Source: Candidatus Zymogenus sp. | Lineage (GTDB): Bacteria > Desulfobacterota > Zymogenia > Zymogenales > Zymogenaceae | DNA: 7,600 nt | Assembly: GCA_030613285.1 (NCBI GenBank) | Contig: JAUWME010000095.1 | Location: forward strand, 1-7,600 | Direction of reading: 5' to 3' | Shown: in pieces, positions 1 through 6,373 of the stretch | How positions within the stretch are numbered: the first letter of the stretch is position 1 | Layout: the number at the start of each line of letters is the position of its first letter | Position numbers and translations under genes: made by a program | Notes under the pieces: generated by a model | The model's database searches: none | What the model saw: only the letters and a program-made list of their open reading frames with translations | What the model was told of the DNA's origin: nothing

Positions 1-1188
1 CTTTTCAAACAGGTCAAGCTCCCGGATGGACGGAGCATCCTCGATGAGATCGACTACATCTCAAGCGTTTCAGGCGGAAGCGTCTCATCGGCATACTACT
101 GCCTTAACAAGCCCGGAACAGCCACGAGCAATGTTGAAGAGCACAAAGCCTTCTTCGACAAATATCTTTTGGATATGAGGAGGAATATCGAAAGAGATAT
201 CCTCTTTAAACCATGGCTATGGTACAGAATTTTTCTCCAGTCCGTAGAGAAGGCCTTTTTCCTCAAATGGGATTTTGATCAATATTTCTTTAATAACGCC
301 ACCTTCGACGACCTCTACCAGAGGCAGAGGATGGGTATCTCCCCCACGCTCATCGTCAACGGAACGGTGATGGACACCGGGGCGAAGTTCCTCTTTACAA
401 CGGTGGAGCGTGACGTCTTCAATTTTAACCTCGATGAGGAGCTCGGTTGGAGACTCAAAGATACCGGGATGTTTAGAAGCAATATCCTTTTTTCAGAGGG
501 AATTCTTGCCGTGATGTTTTGCGATGACATCGGGCTTTCCATTGGCGACATGGAGGTATCAAGGGCGGTGGTAGCGTCGGCATCGGTGCCGTTGATCTTC
601 GGCCCCATAATCCTAAAGGACCAATCTATCCCGCCGAACAAAAAGTACATCCACATTGGGGACGGCGGCGTAGGGGACACCCTGGGCCTCGAATCAATCA
701 TGGAGCTTGCCATAAACAGGTACAACGACCCGAATAAGAAGTTCAAGGGCGGGATGGTGATAATAATCGACGCCAACCAACGAATTGACCCGGATGCCTC
801 CGAAGAGCTTGTCCGGGGGCTGAAGGCCGGAGCTACGATAGAGCGCACAAGGGTAATATACGCCTACCGGGGAAAAACCCTTGCCTTCGTTACCATCATG
901 TTTCTTCAGGAGAACCCCAAGTATAAAGATATCGATTTTGTTTACATCTCGCCTTACACCGTGGAGGACCCGAGGATACTGGAGAGCCTCAAAGATAAGC
1001 CGGGACTTTCTAAGTACACCCCCGCTGAGCTTGACGTGATTGTAAATCTGTTTCAGAAGACGCCGACACGGTTTAAGATAAAGCCGGAACTTGCCGACAA
1101 CTTGGAAAAGGCGGCGGAGATTGTTGTGGAAAAGGTGAAGGATAGGATACTGGAGAATTACCTTCGGCATAATACCACGGAAGATTGA
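1..1188 (+). CDS. Patatin-like phospholipase, 5' end outside the window
   Basis: This reading frame is open from the first base and codes for 395 residues before a TGA stop, so the start and N-terminal part are missing. Patatin-like proteins are serine lipid acyl hydrolases with a Ser-Asp dyad. Counting from the first codon here, the nucleophile motif is SVSGGSVSSAYY, with the likely catalytic Ser27 in a GGSxS variant of GxSxG. The second motif is GDGGVGDTLGL, with the likely catalytic Asp221 in the family's DGG form. Between them, SASVPLIFGPI (about 193-203) resembles the conserved ASxAxPxxFxP block. The glycine-rich oxyanion motif normally upstream of the Ser would lie outside the window. 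The tail after the Asp (about 170 residues) is longer than the minimal patatin fold and is not assigned. The specific lipid substrate and cellular location cannot be told from this part. The next gene is convergent, so this gene ends its transcription unit. Confidence 0.88.
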   Translation, partial: LFKQVKLPDGRSILDEIDYISSVSGGSVSSAYYCLNKPGTATSNVEEHKAFFDKYLLDMRRNIERDILFKPWLWYRIFLQSVEKAFFLKWDFDQYFFNNATFDDLYQRQRMGISPTLIVNGTVMDTGAKFLFTTVERDVFNFNLDEELGWRLKDTGMFRSNILFSEGILAVMFCDDIGLSIGDMEVSRAVVASASVPLIFGPIILKDQSIPPNKKYIHIGDGGVGDTLGLESIMELAINRYNDPNKKFKGGMVIIIDANQRIDPDASEELVRGLKAGATIERTRVIYAYRGKTLAFVTIMFLQENPKYKDIDFVYISPYTVEDPRILESLKDKPGLSKYTPAELDVIVNLFQKTPTRFKIKPELADNLEKAAEIVVEKVKDRILENYLRHNTTED

Positions 1189-1291
1189 TGGGTGGCGGGG
1201 CTTGGTGCGGGGATTGGAACGTTGAGGAAGATAGATCATAAATAAATCGATTTTTTTTCGGTTAAATAGCATACTAATGTTAGCAGGTTTC

Positions 1292-2287
1292 CTATAGAGT
1301 AATTAACCAGTTACAAAGAGTAGCAACTTGATCATTAATAGTCAAATTAGCAGCATTATTTAAAACGCCAGACTTTAATTGGGAATATATTTCTTCTGCC
1401 ATACTATTCTCAATCGCTGCACCTACAAAAAAAGTAATTGGATTTAATGATTTTTTAGCAAATGATTGTCGTATTCGATTCAATGCAGAGTTTGCTGTTT
1501 TCCAATGCTCATCAGCACCAGCAGGATCAATTCCGCCTTTTAGTTCCCCAAAAGAAATATATTTTTCTGGGATAAGATGCAAGGATTTCGGTGTCGAATT
1601 AACATCATCAGGTTGTGAATTTAGTATACTTAAATCAACATTCTTTTTTACTAGTGGAATCCTTCTATTAAAAATCAATGTTCGAACTCCGATTGTATTT
1701 TCCCAACTTAATCCATTTAAATGAAGCTCAATATCAACATCATTATCTGATTTTGGAATCCACTTTTTACCTTTTGTATGATGCCATTTATAGACTATTT
1801 TGGAAATATTTAAAGAAGAAATTATTGCTCGTGCCAATTTTCTCTCGCCAAGAGCACCACCTAAATTTCTCATTGAACCACCAAGTTGATCACCTTTTGT
1901 GAGTAGAAACCTATATACAAGCTCTTCAACAAAATCAATACCCGATGGTTTTAGAAAATTCTCTATTAGACCTTGCATAGCTTTTATCTTATCTTCTTCA
2001 TGTAAGTATTTTTCTGCTTTATCTGAAATACATGCCGCTGTTAGAAGAGATGAGTGAATAGATTTCATTGCAAGTAATTTCTGAGGAGTTGAAGCTTTTG
2101 AGGCCTCTGCTTTTAAAGCTCTTGCTTCTGAAATAAAAGGCGTCGCCTTTCTATTTTTTTCTAATGCGAGTGAAACAAACCCTGCACGTGTAGCTTCATA
2201 TGGTGTTACTAAGTCATCTCTTGATCGGAGGTATTTAATGTAAGGTTTATTTTCATTCACTATATTTTTCTCCATACATAAACGCAT
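1292..2287 (-). CDS. Type II restriction endonuclease, AvaI/BsoBI family (predicted CYCGRG specificity)
   Basis: The product is 331 residues, close to BsoBI's usual length of about 320, and resembles BsoBI along its whole length as I recall that sequence. Family members cut C^YCGRG to leave 4-base 5' ends, using a PD-(D/E)xK-type centre. The expected residues are visible: Asp218 in VKKNVD, Glu248 and Lys250 in GELKGG, Asp254 in GGIDPAGAD, and His261 in DEHWKTAN. They correspond to BsoBI D212, E240, K242, D246 and H253; the spacing from Glu to Lys, Asp and His is identical. The C-terminal blocks GAAIENSMAEE and ANLT also match. The first ATG gives a start 28 bases inside the methyltransferase gene, with a weak AGGT 13 bases upstream. 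A second ATG at 2275 (Met5) fits the BsoBI N-terminus as well, but no Shine-Dalgarno precedes it. No truncation or missing catalytic residue is seen, so the enzyme looks functional. Family and predicted specificity are strong by recognition; activity is inferred. Confidence 0.93.
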   Translation of the reverse strand: MRLCMEKNIVNENKPYIKYLRSRDDLVTPYEATRAGFVSLALEKNRKATPFISEARALKAEASKASTPQKLLAMKSIHSSLLTAACISDKAEKYLHEEDKIKAMQGLIENFLKPSGIDFVEELVYRFLLTKGDQLGGSMRNLGGALGERKLARAIISSLNISKIVYKWHHTKGKKWIPKSDNDVDIELHLNGLSWENTIGVRTLIFNRRIPLVKKNVDLSILNSQPDDVNSTPKSLHLIPEKYISFGELKGGIDPAGADEHWKTANSALNRIRQSFAKKSLNPITFFVGAAIENSMAEEIYSQLKSGVLNNAANLTINDQVATLCNWLITL

Positions 2288-3675
2288 TTTCGTAATTCAG
2301 ACCTACCATGATTGCCCATTTGTTGACTACTGTTACCTTTTCCTGTAGGCAAAGTCCATATTTTTTCCAAATTAAATCCAAATTTTAAAGCAAATTCTGT
2401 TAGTATTAAATCTACAGGAATTTCTTGACCACCATACCTTACGTTGTCGTTTACCATGACTGAATAACCACCATGTTTTAAAACACGGTACATTTCAAAA
2501 ACAATAAATGCCATTTCAAGAAAATAATTCTTGACCATACGAGGTATATTGGAATTATTCAACATTTTAAGCTCATTTAACTTATTCAAGACAGTATTTA
2601 CTTCTTGCATTGCTTCACTTGAATTATAGCAGGAAATTACTTTTTCAAATTCTTTGATTTTATTCTCTTTACTATAAATTTTTTTTAATTTCTCTATCTT
2701 ATCTTTGTTTTCTACAGTGCATGATAACATTTCTTGACGAAGCTGTTTAATCTGTTCATCGTTATAACCAAGAAATATCAATTCTAACGCATATGTTCTT
2801 GTATAATCATAACGATTACAATATGGTGGTGATGTCATCACAAAATCAAAAAGATTGTCTTGAAATAAAGGCATCAACTCCAACGAAGATCCTTGTAATA
2901 TATTTGATGGTTCATAAACTATTTTTTCTTCAATCTGTGAAAATAAATCATTTCCATTTCCATCCTGCAAATCTTGATAAACTTGTGAAAATTTTTTATT
3001 AATTGACTCTGTAAAGGAATAAATTTTTCCTTTATTAAATTTTGTCTTTCCCCAGCTTTTGTTTGCTCTGTGATCCCATCTTAGATATTGCCCATCTTTT
3101 CTTGTATAACTGATTTCTTCCAAAATAGAGAAAGCAGAAAATTCAAATAACTTTTTAATATTCGGGTCTTCAATATTATCACAATAATTTAAGAAACGAT
3201 TCAAGCAATTTTCTGTTTCTTCAGGAAAAGCACTTTTAGTTATTGGAATATGGTTTATTTTTCGTGGAACATTATTTTCCACAACTTCAAACTTTGATTG
3301 AAATTTGTCGATTTCTTCTTTTAGATTACTTAATCGAACTGATTCTGATGCCATTCTTGATTCAAATGAAAAAACACCGACAGGAAGCAATTCTATTCCT
3401 GTAGTACTCCAACCCAGCTCTCTAGCTGAAAACAGAGTTGAACCAACTCCAGCGAAAGGATCAAGTATATGTCCTTTAGATGGATGGTACTTCATTAAAA
3501 AATACTTTATCAATCTTTTGGAAAATCCTTCTTTGTATTTGAACCATCTATAGAAATTTTCTTTTTTATTAGCTTGAAAACTGACTACGGTTCTATTCAA
3601 ATTAGGATCAATTTCTATTTGCTTCTTGTATTTTTCAAAAAGAAATTTCCTGTTATCATTATTTAATTTTGCCAT
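2260..3675 (-). CDS. Site-specific DNA methyltransferase (N4-cytosine type), partner of the AvaI/BsoBI-like endonuclease
   Basis: This gene codes for 471 residues. It should transfer a methyl group from S-adenosylmethionine to a cytosine in CYCGRG, protecting host DNA from the neighbouring endonuclease. Motif I, the SAM-binding loop, is DPFAGVGST at 72-80. Motif IV, the catalytic loop, is TSPPY at 281-285; the serine form (SPPY) is typical of N4-cytosine enzymes, whereas N6-adenine enzymes usually have DPPY. A VLKHGGY segment near 398-404 resembles the conserved block after motif IV. About 200 residues separate motifs I and IV, enough to hold a target-recognition region, and a lysine-rich helical stretch follows motif IV (about 306-375). 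The M.AvaI and M.BsoBI methylases are reported to carry N4-cytosine motifs. No Shine-Dalgarno precedes the ATG and the next Met is at residue 61, so translation initiation may be weak or leader-dependent. The 3' end overlaps the endonuclease start, pointing to one transcript with the methylase made first. Confidence 0.92.
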   Translation of the reverse strand: MAKLNNDNRKFLFEKYKKQIEIDPNLNRTVVSFQANKKENFYRWFKYKEGFSKRLIKYFLMKYHPSKGHILDPFAGVGSTLFSARELGWSTTGIELLPVGVFSFESRMASESVRLSNLKEEIDKFQSKFEVVENNVPRKINHIPITKSAFPEETENCLNRFLNYCDNIEDPNIKKLFEFSAFSILEEISYTRKDGQYLRWDHRANKSWGKTKFNKGKIYSFTESINKKFSQVYQDLQDGNGNDLFSQIEEKIVYEPSNILQGSSLELMPLFQDNLFDFVMTSPPYCNRYDYTRTYALELIFLGYNDEQIKQLRQEMLSCTVENKDKIEKLKKIYSKENKIKEFEKVISCYNSSEAMQEVNTVLNKLNELKMLNNSNIPRMVKNYFLEMAFIVFEMYRVLKHGGYSVMVNDNVRYGGQEIPVDLILTEFALKFGFNLEKIWTLPTGKGNSSQQMGNHGRSELRKCVYVWRKI

Positions 3676-3762
3676 AATATATTAGTTACTATATTAATTT
3701 ATTTTTATGGACACGAAATAAACGGATTTTATTTGCAATATCTTTATTGGTTTGAGAGTTGT

Positions 3763-3771
3763 ATTATACCA
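3763..3771 (-). promoter_or_regulatory. Extended -10 promoter for the restriction-modification operon
   Basis: Read on the - strand this is TGGTATAAT, a perfect TATAAT hexamer with the TG dinucleotide of an extended -10 element. It lies 87 bases before the methyltransferase ATG, so the transcript would have a leader of about 80 bases. The -35 region is poor (TTCTTT at 17-base spacing), as is usual for extended -10 promoters. No gene for a controller (C) protein is seen between the promoter and the methyltransferase. Confidence 0.6.
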
Positions 3772-3812
3772 GCTAACAATAATTAAAAGAAATAAATTTT
3801 TAAATTTTTGAA

Positions 3813-3828
3813 CTCAATATCTCAATAT
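3813..3828. repeat. Two tandem copies of CTCAATAT
   Basis: An exact 8-base unit is present twice without a gap, between the lipoprotein stop codon and the restriction-modification promoter. It lies roughly 45-60 bases upstream of the operon's -10 box. It could be an upstream binding site, or chance in A+T-rich DNA. No function is assigned. Confidence 0.5.
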
Positions 3829-3850
3829 TTCGGAAATTTCTTGCCAAAAA

Positions 3851-4759
3851 CTACCGCTCATTCAACCTGTAGCCCTCAATGAACTCTTGGATTGTGTCAA
3901 CGTAGTAGCGCAGCGGGACACCGCCAATACTCTCAGAGATAAAATACGCCATATCAAGGGGCTCCGCAAACGGCCCCTTCACCTCCCCCGTCAGGTACTT
4001 CCCGTCAAACCCCTGGATGAAAAAATACTTCCCCTCCTCCAGATACGTCGCCACGGTGTGCGCACCCATGATCTTACCTTCCTTCGTTACAATATCCACG
4101 GTAAAAAGGCGGGCCGTGTACCCGGAGTACTCCAGTGACTCCACAATGAGGATGGCAAAATCCTCGCAGTCACCACCTGTAGTCAAAAGCGTCTCGTAGG
4201 GGGTCTGGGCATAGTTTCTCCCGTCGTTTCGCTCCGGGATGTACCTCAAAGCGTTCCTTGTGTAATACGTAACCAAAGCCGGGGTCGAAAGTCTCATCCG
4301 CACCTCCCCCCACTCGTCCCATCTTTCGCCCACGCACTTTCCCCACACCTGTTCAAGGAGCGACTCAACATTGTAATCCTTCAAAATCCCCTTGGTCTTT
4401 GCCTGCCCTCCCTCATCGGCGTAAATCCAGAGCAATGCCTCAAGGTGGGCAGAGTAGGCTCTCTCTTCGGGGTAGCCGGCATCAAGGATTGTCGAGAAGG
4501 TTTTCCCGTATCCACCCCTGTAATCTTTATAAAGGAGCTTCACCGCCTTGAGATACCGGGAGTTTGGCGTGTTTACACCGGGAATCCTCGAAAGTTCAAT
4601 TGCGAGATTCTCGTGCTTGTAAAAAATGTCGTTTAAGACCTCGTTCTTGTAGACGTCGACCCTGGGCTTTATTGTCGAACACCCCGAAATTAGAATTAAC
4701 GACATAGACAACAAAATGACAGCTAAATTAAAGTTAAACGTTTTCATGTCTACTATCAT
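3851..4759 (-). CDS. Transglutaminase-like cysteine hydrolase, predicted lipoprotein
   Basis: This gene codes for 302 residues. The N-terminus is a lipoprotein signal: a short charged start, a hydrophobic run at about 12-24, and the lipobox ISGC with Cys27 as the lipidation site. The mature protein should therefore be anchored to a membrane. The C-terminal half carries the transglutaminase-like triad in the right order: Cys198 in TGGDCEDFA, His234 in GAHTVATY, and Asp252 in GFDGKY. Proteins with this fold include peptidases, amidases and cross-linking enzymes; bacterial lipoprotein forms are poorly characterised, so the substrate is unknown. The region from 30 to 180 has no motif I can place. 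The start at 4759 has GAGG 10 bases upstream. The alternative Met5 (4747) gives a more classical signal peptide, MKTFNFNLAVILL, but has no clear Shine-Dalgarno. The gene is divergent from the permease and convergent with the restriction-modification promoter side. Fold assignment is firm; a particular activity is not. Confidence 0.82.
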   Translation of the reverse strand: MIVDMKTFNFNLAVILLSMSLILISGCSTIKPRVDVYKNEVLNDIFYKHENLAIELSRIPGVNTPNSRYLKAVKLLYKDYRGGYGKTFSTILDAGYPEERAYSAHLEALLWIYADEGGQAKTKGILKDYNVESLLEQVWGKCVGERWDEWGEVRMRLSTPALVTYYTRNALRYIPERNDGRNYAQTPYETLLTTGGDCEDFAILIVESLEYSGYTARLFTVDIVTKEGKIMGAHTVATYLEEGKYFFIQGFDGKYLTGEVKGPFAEPLDMAYFISESIGGVPLRYYVDTIQEFIEGYRLNER

Positions 4760-4813
4760 CGCCTATGAACCTCGTAAAGTCAATATTTATTAGCACTGCT
4801 ATCAAATTAAGGC

Positions 4814-4845
4814 TTGACATTATCGTAAAAAAGCGTAAGTGTAAT
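4814..4845 (+). promoter_or_regulatory. Candidate sigma70-like promoter for the permease gene
   Basis: A perfect -35 hexamer, TTGACA, occupies 4814-4819. The best -10 match downstream is TGTAAT (4840-4845, five of six bases), but the spacer is 20 bases, longer than the usual 16-18. At 17-base spacing the hexamer is AAGTGT, a poor match. The -35 box is convincing and the -10 is not. The -10 candidate overlaps the Fur-like palindrome, so a bound repressor would block it. Confidence 0.4.
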
Positions 4846-4858
4846 GATAATCATATTA
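4840..4858. promoter_or_regulatory. Fur-box-like operator in the divergent intergenic region
   Basis: The 19-base TGTAATGATAATCATATTA matches the classical Fur box GATAATGATAATCATTATC at 14 of 19 positions, including 13 in a row. Its core, ATGAT-A-ATCAT, is a perfect palindrome at 4844-4854. A further CATTATC half-site, identical to the right end of the consensus, lies upstream at 4818-4824. The site overlaps the candidate -10 of the permease and lies between the permease and the lipoprotein genes, so it could act on either. A related metal- or peroxide-sensing regulator of the Fur family is an alternative. Confidence 0.55.
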
Positions 4859-4868
4859 ACCAATTTTT

Positions 4869-4874
4869 GAGGAG
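4869..4874 (+). promoter_or_regulatory. Ribosome binding site of the permease gene
   Basis: GAGGAG lies six bases before the ATG at 4881, a near-ideal Shine-Dalgarno sequence and spacing. It fixes the start of the permease. Confidence 0.85.
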
Positions 4875-4880
4875 CTTCAG

Positions 4881-6242
4881 ATGAAAGAAGAAGGAACACT
4901 TGGACTAAAGCGTGTTCTCGGTTTAAAAGAGGTAGTGGCCATCGGCATCGGCCAGACAATCGGCGCCGGGGTATTTGCCATGACCGGAATCGCCATTGGG
5001 ATGTGCGGAACTGCACTCCCCATTGCCTATACCCTTGCCATCATTCCTGTAGCATGCCTTCTCATACCGTCCGCATTTTTAGGGGCAACAATCCCCACCG
5101 TAGGCGGAAACTATACCTATCCGAGCCGTCTCTTCTCCCCGATGATGGCGTTTATGGGGGTGTGGATTTTCATGATCGGGTTCTTCTTCGGCTTTATCCC
5201 ATTGCTTGCCGTAACCATCGTGGAATACCTCAAGACGTACTTTGAAAATATTCCAATCATGACCACCTCGATTGCGATTGTCACATTCTTCTGTGTTATC
5301 AATATCCTCGGAATCAGGATCGCAGCGATTGCCCAGGGGATAATGGTGCTCATTCTTATATCGGCTCTCATTATGTATGACTTCGTGGGACTCCCCCACG
5401 TATCCCTTTCCCATTTTAGTGTTCTTTTCCCCATGGGAGCCATGTCTCTGGTAAGCGCTTCGGCACTTCTAATCTTCCCATATCTCGGCGCCAATGCCAT
5501 AATCGAGCTTGGGGGAGAGATTAAAAAACCGGAGAGAGTTATCCCCATCTCCTTTGTTATTATCATCTCAGTCGTTGCCGTAATATATATTACAATGAGC
5601 ATCGTTGCTGTGGGGGTAACAGGCTGGGAGACAACCGCCGACAAGACCCTTGAGGAGTCTGCAAAGGCTTTCCTGACGGGCTTCTCCTTTCACTATTTCA
5701 TAATCGGTGGGGCGCTTCTCGCCATCACCACGACCTTAAACGCCACCTTCATGTGGGCGCCGAAATCGTTGATGATAGTGGCCAAGGACGGACTTATGCC
5801 CCCCATTCTTACCAAGGTAAACAAAAAATTTGGGACACCCCACAATATGCTCATAATGATCTGGGCTTTTTCTGTAATAGCTATTGTTTCTAATATTGAC
5901 CTAAAATCTCTGGCCCTCTATTCCTCCATAGGGGGTATGGTCATCTACATCCCGGTTCAGATATCGGCGTTGTTTTTGAAAAAGAAGATGCCCGAGGAGT
6001 ACGCAAAGTCGCCTCTCAAGGTTCCCACGAGTATCCTTTACTTTGCCGTGATTTTCGGAATACTCCTGTTTCTCGCAGCAATCGCCTCCCTTGTGATGGA
6101 ACTTTGGAACAAAAGTATGCTCTTGACAATTATCCTTGGTATTTGGGTTGTCTTAGGCTTTGCCTACTTTTACATAATGAAGGCATGGCTCAGACGAAAA
6201 GGGATCGACTTAAAAGAAGTCACTAAGGATTTTCATAAGTAG
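4881..6242 (+). CDS. APC-superfamily amino-acid permease
   Basis: This gene codes for 453 residues, a usual length for the amino acid-polyamine-organocation (APC) family of secondary transporters in the cytoplasmic membrane. The product is hydrophobic throughout, with about twelve likely membrane helices. Family landmarks are in order: the unwound first helix GIGQTIGAGVF at 22-32, which forms part of the substrate site; the GANAIIELGGEIKKPERVIP block at 203-222, matching the conserved segment with charged loop after helix 6; and AKDGLMPPIL with FGTP at 301-320, the conserved cytoplasmic loop. A short basic and acidic tail follows the last helix. The protein looks complete. Substrate cannot be read from the sequence: neutral amino acids are a reasonable guess, but polyamine or exchanger roles are possible. 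A PLP-dependent amino-acid enzyme follows on the same strand after 131 bases, consistent with import followed by breakdown. The Fur-like operator upstream suggests metal-responsive control. Confidence 0.88.
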   Translation: MKEEGTLGLKRVLGLKEVVAIGIGQTIGAGVFAMTGIAIGMCGTALPIAYTLAIIPVACLLIPSAFLGATIPTVGGNYTYPSRLFSPMMAFMGVWIFMIGFFFGFIPLLAVTIVEYLKTYFENIPIMTTSIAIVTFFCVINILGIRIAAIAQGIMVLILISALIMYDFVGLPHVSLSHFSVLFPMGAMSLVSASALLIFPYLGANAIIELGGEIKKPERVIPISFVIIISVVAVIYITMSIVAVGVTGWETTADKTLEESAKAFLTGFSFHYFIIGGALLAITTTLNATFMWAPKSLMIVAKDGLMPPILTKVNKKFGTPHNMLIMIWAFSVIAIVSNIDLKSLALYSSIGGMVIYIPVQISALFLKKKMPEEYAKSPLKVPTSILYFAVIFGILLFLAAIASLVMELWNKSMLLTIILGIWVVLGFAYFYIMKAWLRRKGIDLKEVTKDFHK

Positions 6243-6272
6243 GGATTACTCTGTAAAGTACACATCGCGCTT

Positions 6273-6296
6273 TATCTATTTCCAAAATAATAGATA
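6273..6296. repeat. Perfect inverted repeat between permease and PLP-enzyme genes
   Basis: TATCTATT and AATAGATA form perfect 8-base arms around an 8-base spacer. Each arm has a single G or C, so an RNA hairpin would be weak, and no T-run follows to make an intrinsic terminator. A protein-binding operator for the downstream gene is more plausible, but no regulator gene is present to support this. Confidence 0.5.
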
Positions 6297-6335
6297 CCGT
6301 GGTGGATAGTTCTTTACTTTTTCCTCAAATAAATA

Positions 6336-6344
6336 TGCTATTCT
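6336..6344 (+). promoter_or_regulatory. Weak candidate extended -10 for the PLP-enzyme gene
   Basis: TGCTATTCT has the TG of an extended -10 and four of six TATAAT bases. It lies 29 bases before the preferred ATG. A TTTACT at 6313-6318 could serve as -35 but is 20 bases away. If real, the gene could be transcribed separately from the permease. Confidence 0.25.
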
Positions 6345-6361
6345 CTAAAAATCACTCCAGC

Positions 6362-6367
6362 AGAGGG
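6362..6367 (+). promoter_or_regulatory. Ribosome binding site that decides the PLP-enzyme start
   Basis: AGAGGG lies six bases before the ATG at 6374. The frame stays open upstream to a GTG at 6299, but that codon has no comparable site and the 25 extra residues do not look like the family. The ATG at 6374 is therefore preferred. Confidence 0.8.
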
Positions 6368-6373
6368 AACTCT

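Larger units (their letters stand above)
1230..3845. other. A+T-rich restriction-modification insert (approximate limits)
   Basis: This segment is much richer in A+T than the genes on either side. Spot counts of 60-base lines give about 15-38% G+C inside, against about 50-58% in parts of the flanking genes. It contains only the methyltransferase and endonuclease genes and short A+T-rich non-coding ends. It lies between the 3' ends of the convergent patatin and lipoprotein genes, so neither host gene is broken. The composition step and the cargo fit horizontal acquisition. No integrase, transposase, tRNA or convincing flanking repeat was found, so the limits are set by composition only and may be off by tens of bases. 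Confidence 0.6.

Noticed and set aside
1244..1258. AAATCGATTT followed by eight T residues as a terminator for the patatin gene
   Set aside because: The palindrome has no loop and is too short and A+T-rich to form a stable stem; the T-run alone is not enough.
694..1272. Long open frame antisense to the patatin gene
   Set aside because: It lies over a clearly homologous gene, shows no recognisable motif, and has no supporting ribosome binding site; the same applies to the antisense frame at 315-848.
1240..3797. AAATAAAT at both ends of the insert (1240-1247 and 3790-3797) as a target-site duplication
   Set aside because: An 8-base A/T word is expected by chance in DNA this A+T-rich, and the copies are not at sharp composition boundaries.
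3676..3850. A controller-protein gene or C-box for the restriction-modification system
   Set aside because: No open frame of suitable size and no clear paired dyad was found in the leader or promoter region; TAGT-T-ACTA near 3683-3691 is too short to claim.
4755..4783. TTGACT on the - strand (4783-4778) as the -35 of the lipoprotein gene
   Set aside because: The matching -10 position would fall on the preferred start codon; no good -10 was seen, so the lipoprotein promoter is left unassigned.
5079..5644. Open frames antisense to the permease gene
   Set aside because: They overlap each other and a membrane protein gene with strong family motifs; their composition is that expected of the reverse of hydrophobic codons.
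6299..6373. Upstream GTG start for the PLP enzyme
   Set aside because: The 25 added residues show no family similarity and lack a ribosome binding site, while the ATG at 6374 has AGAGGG at six-base spacing.
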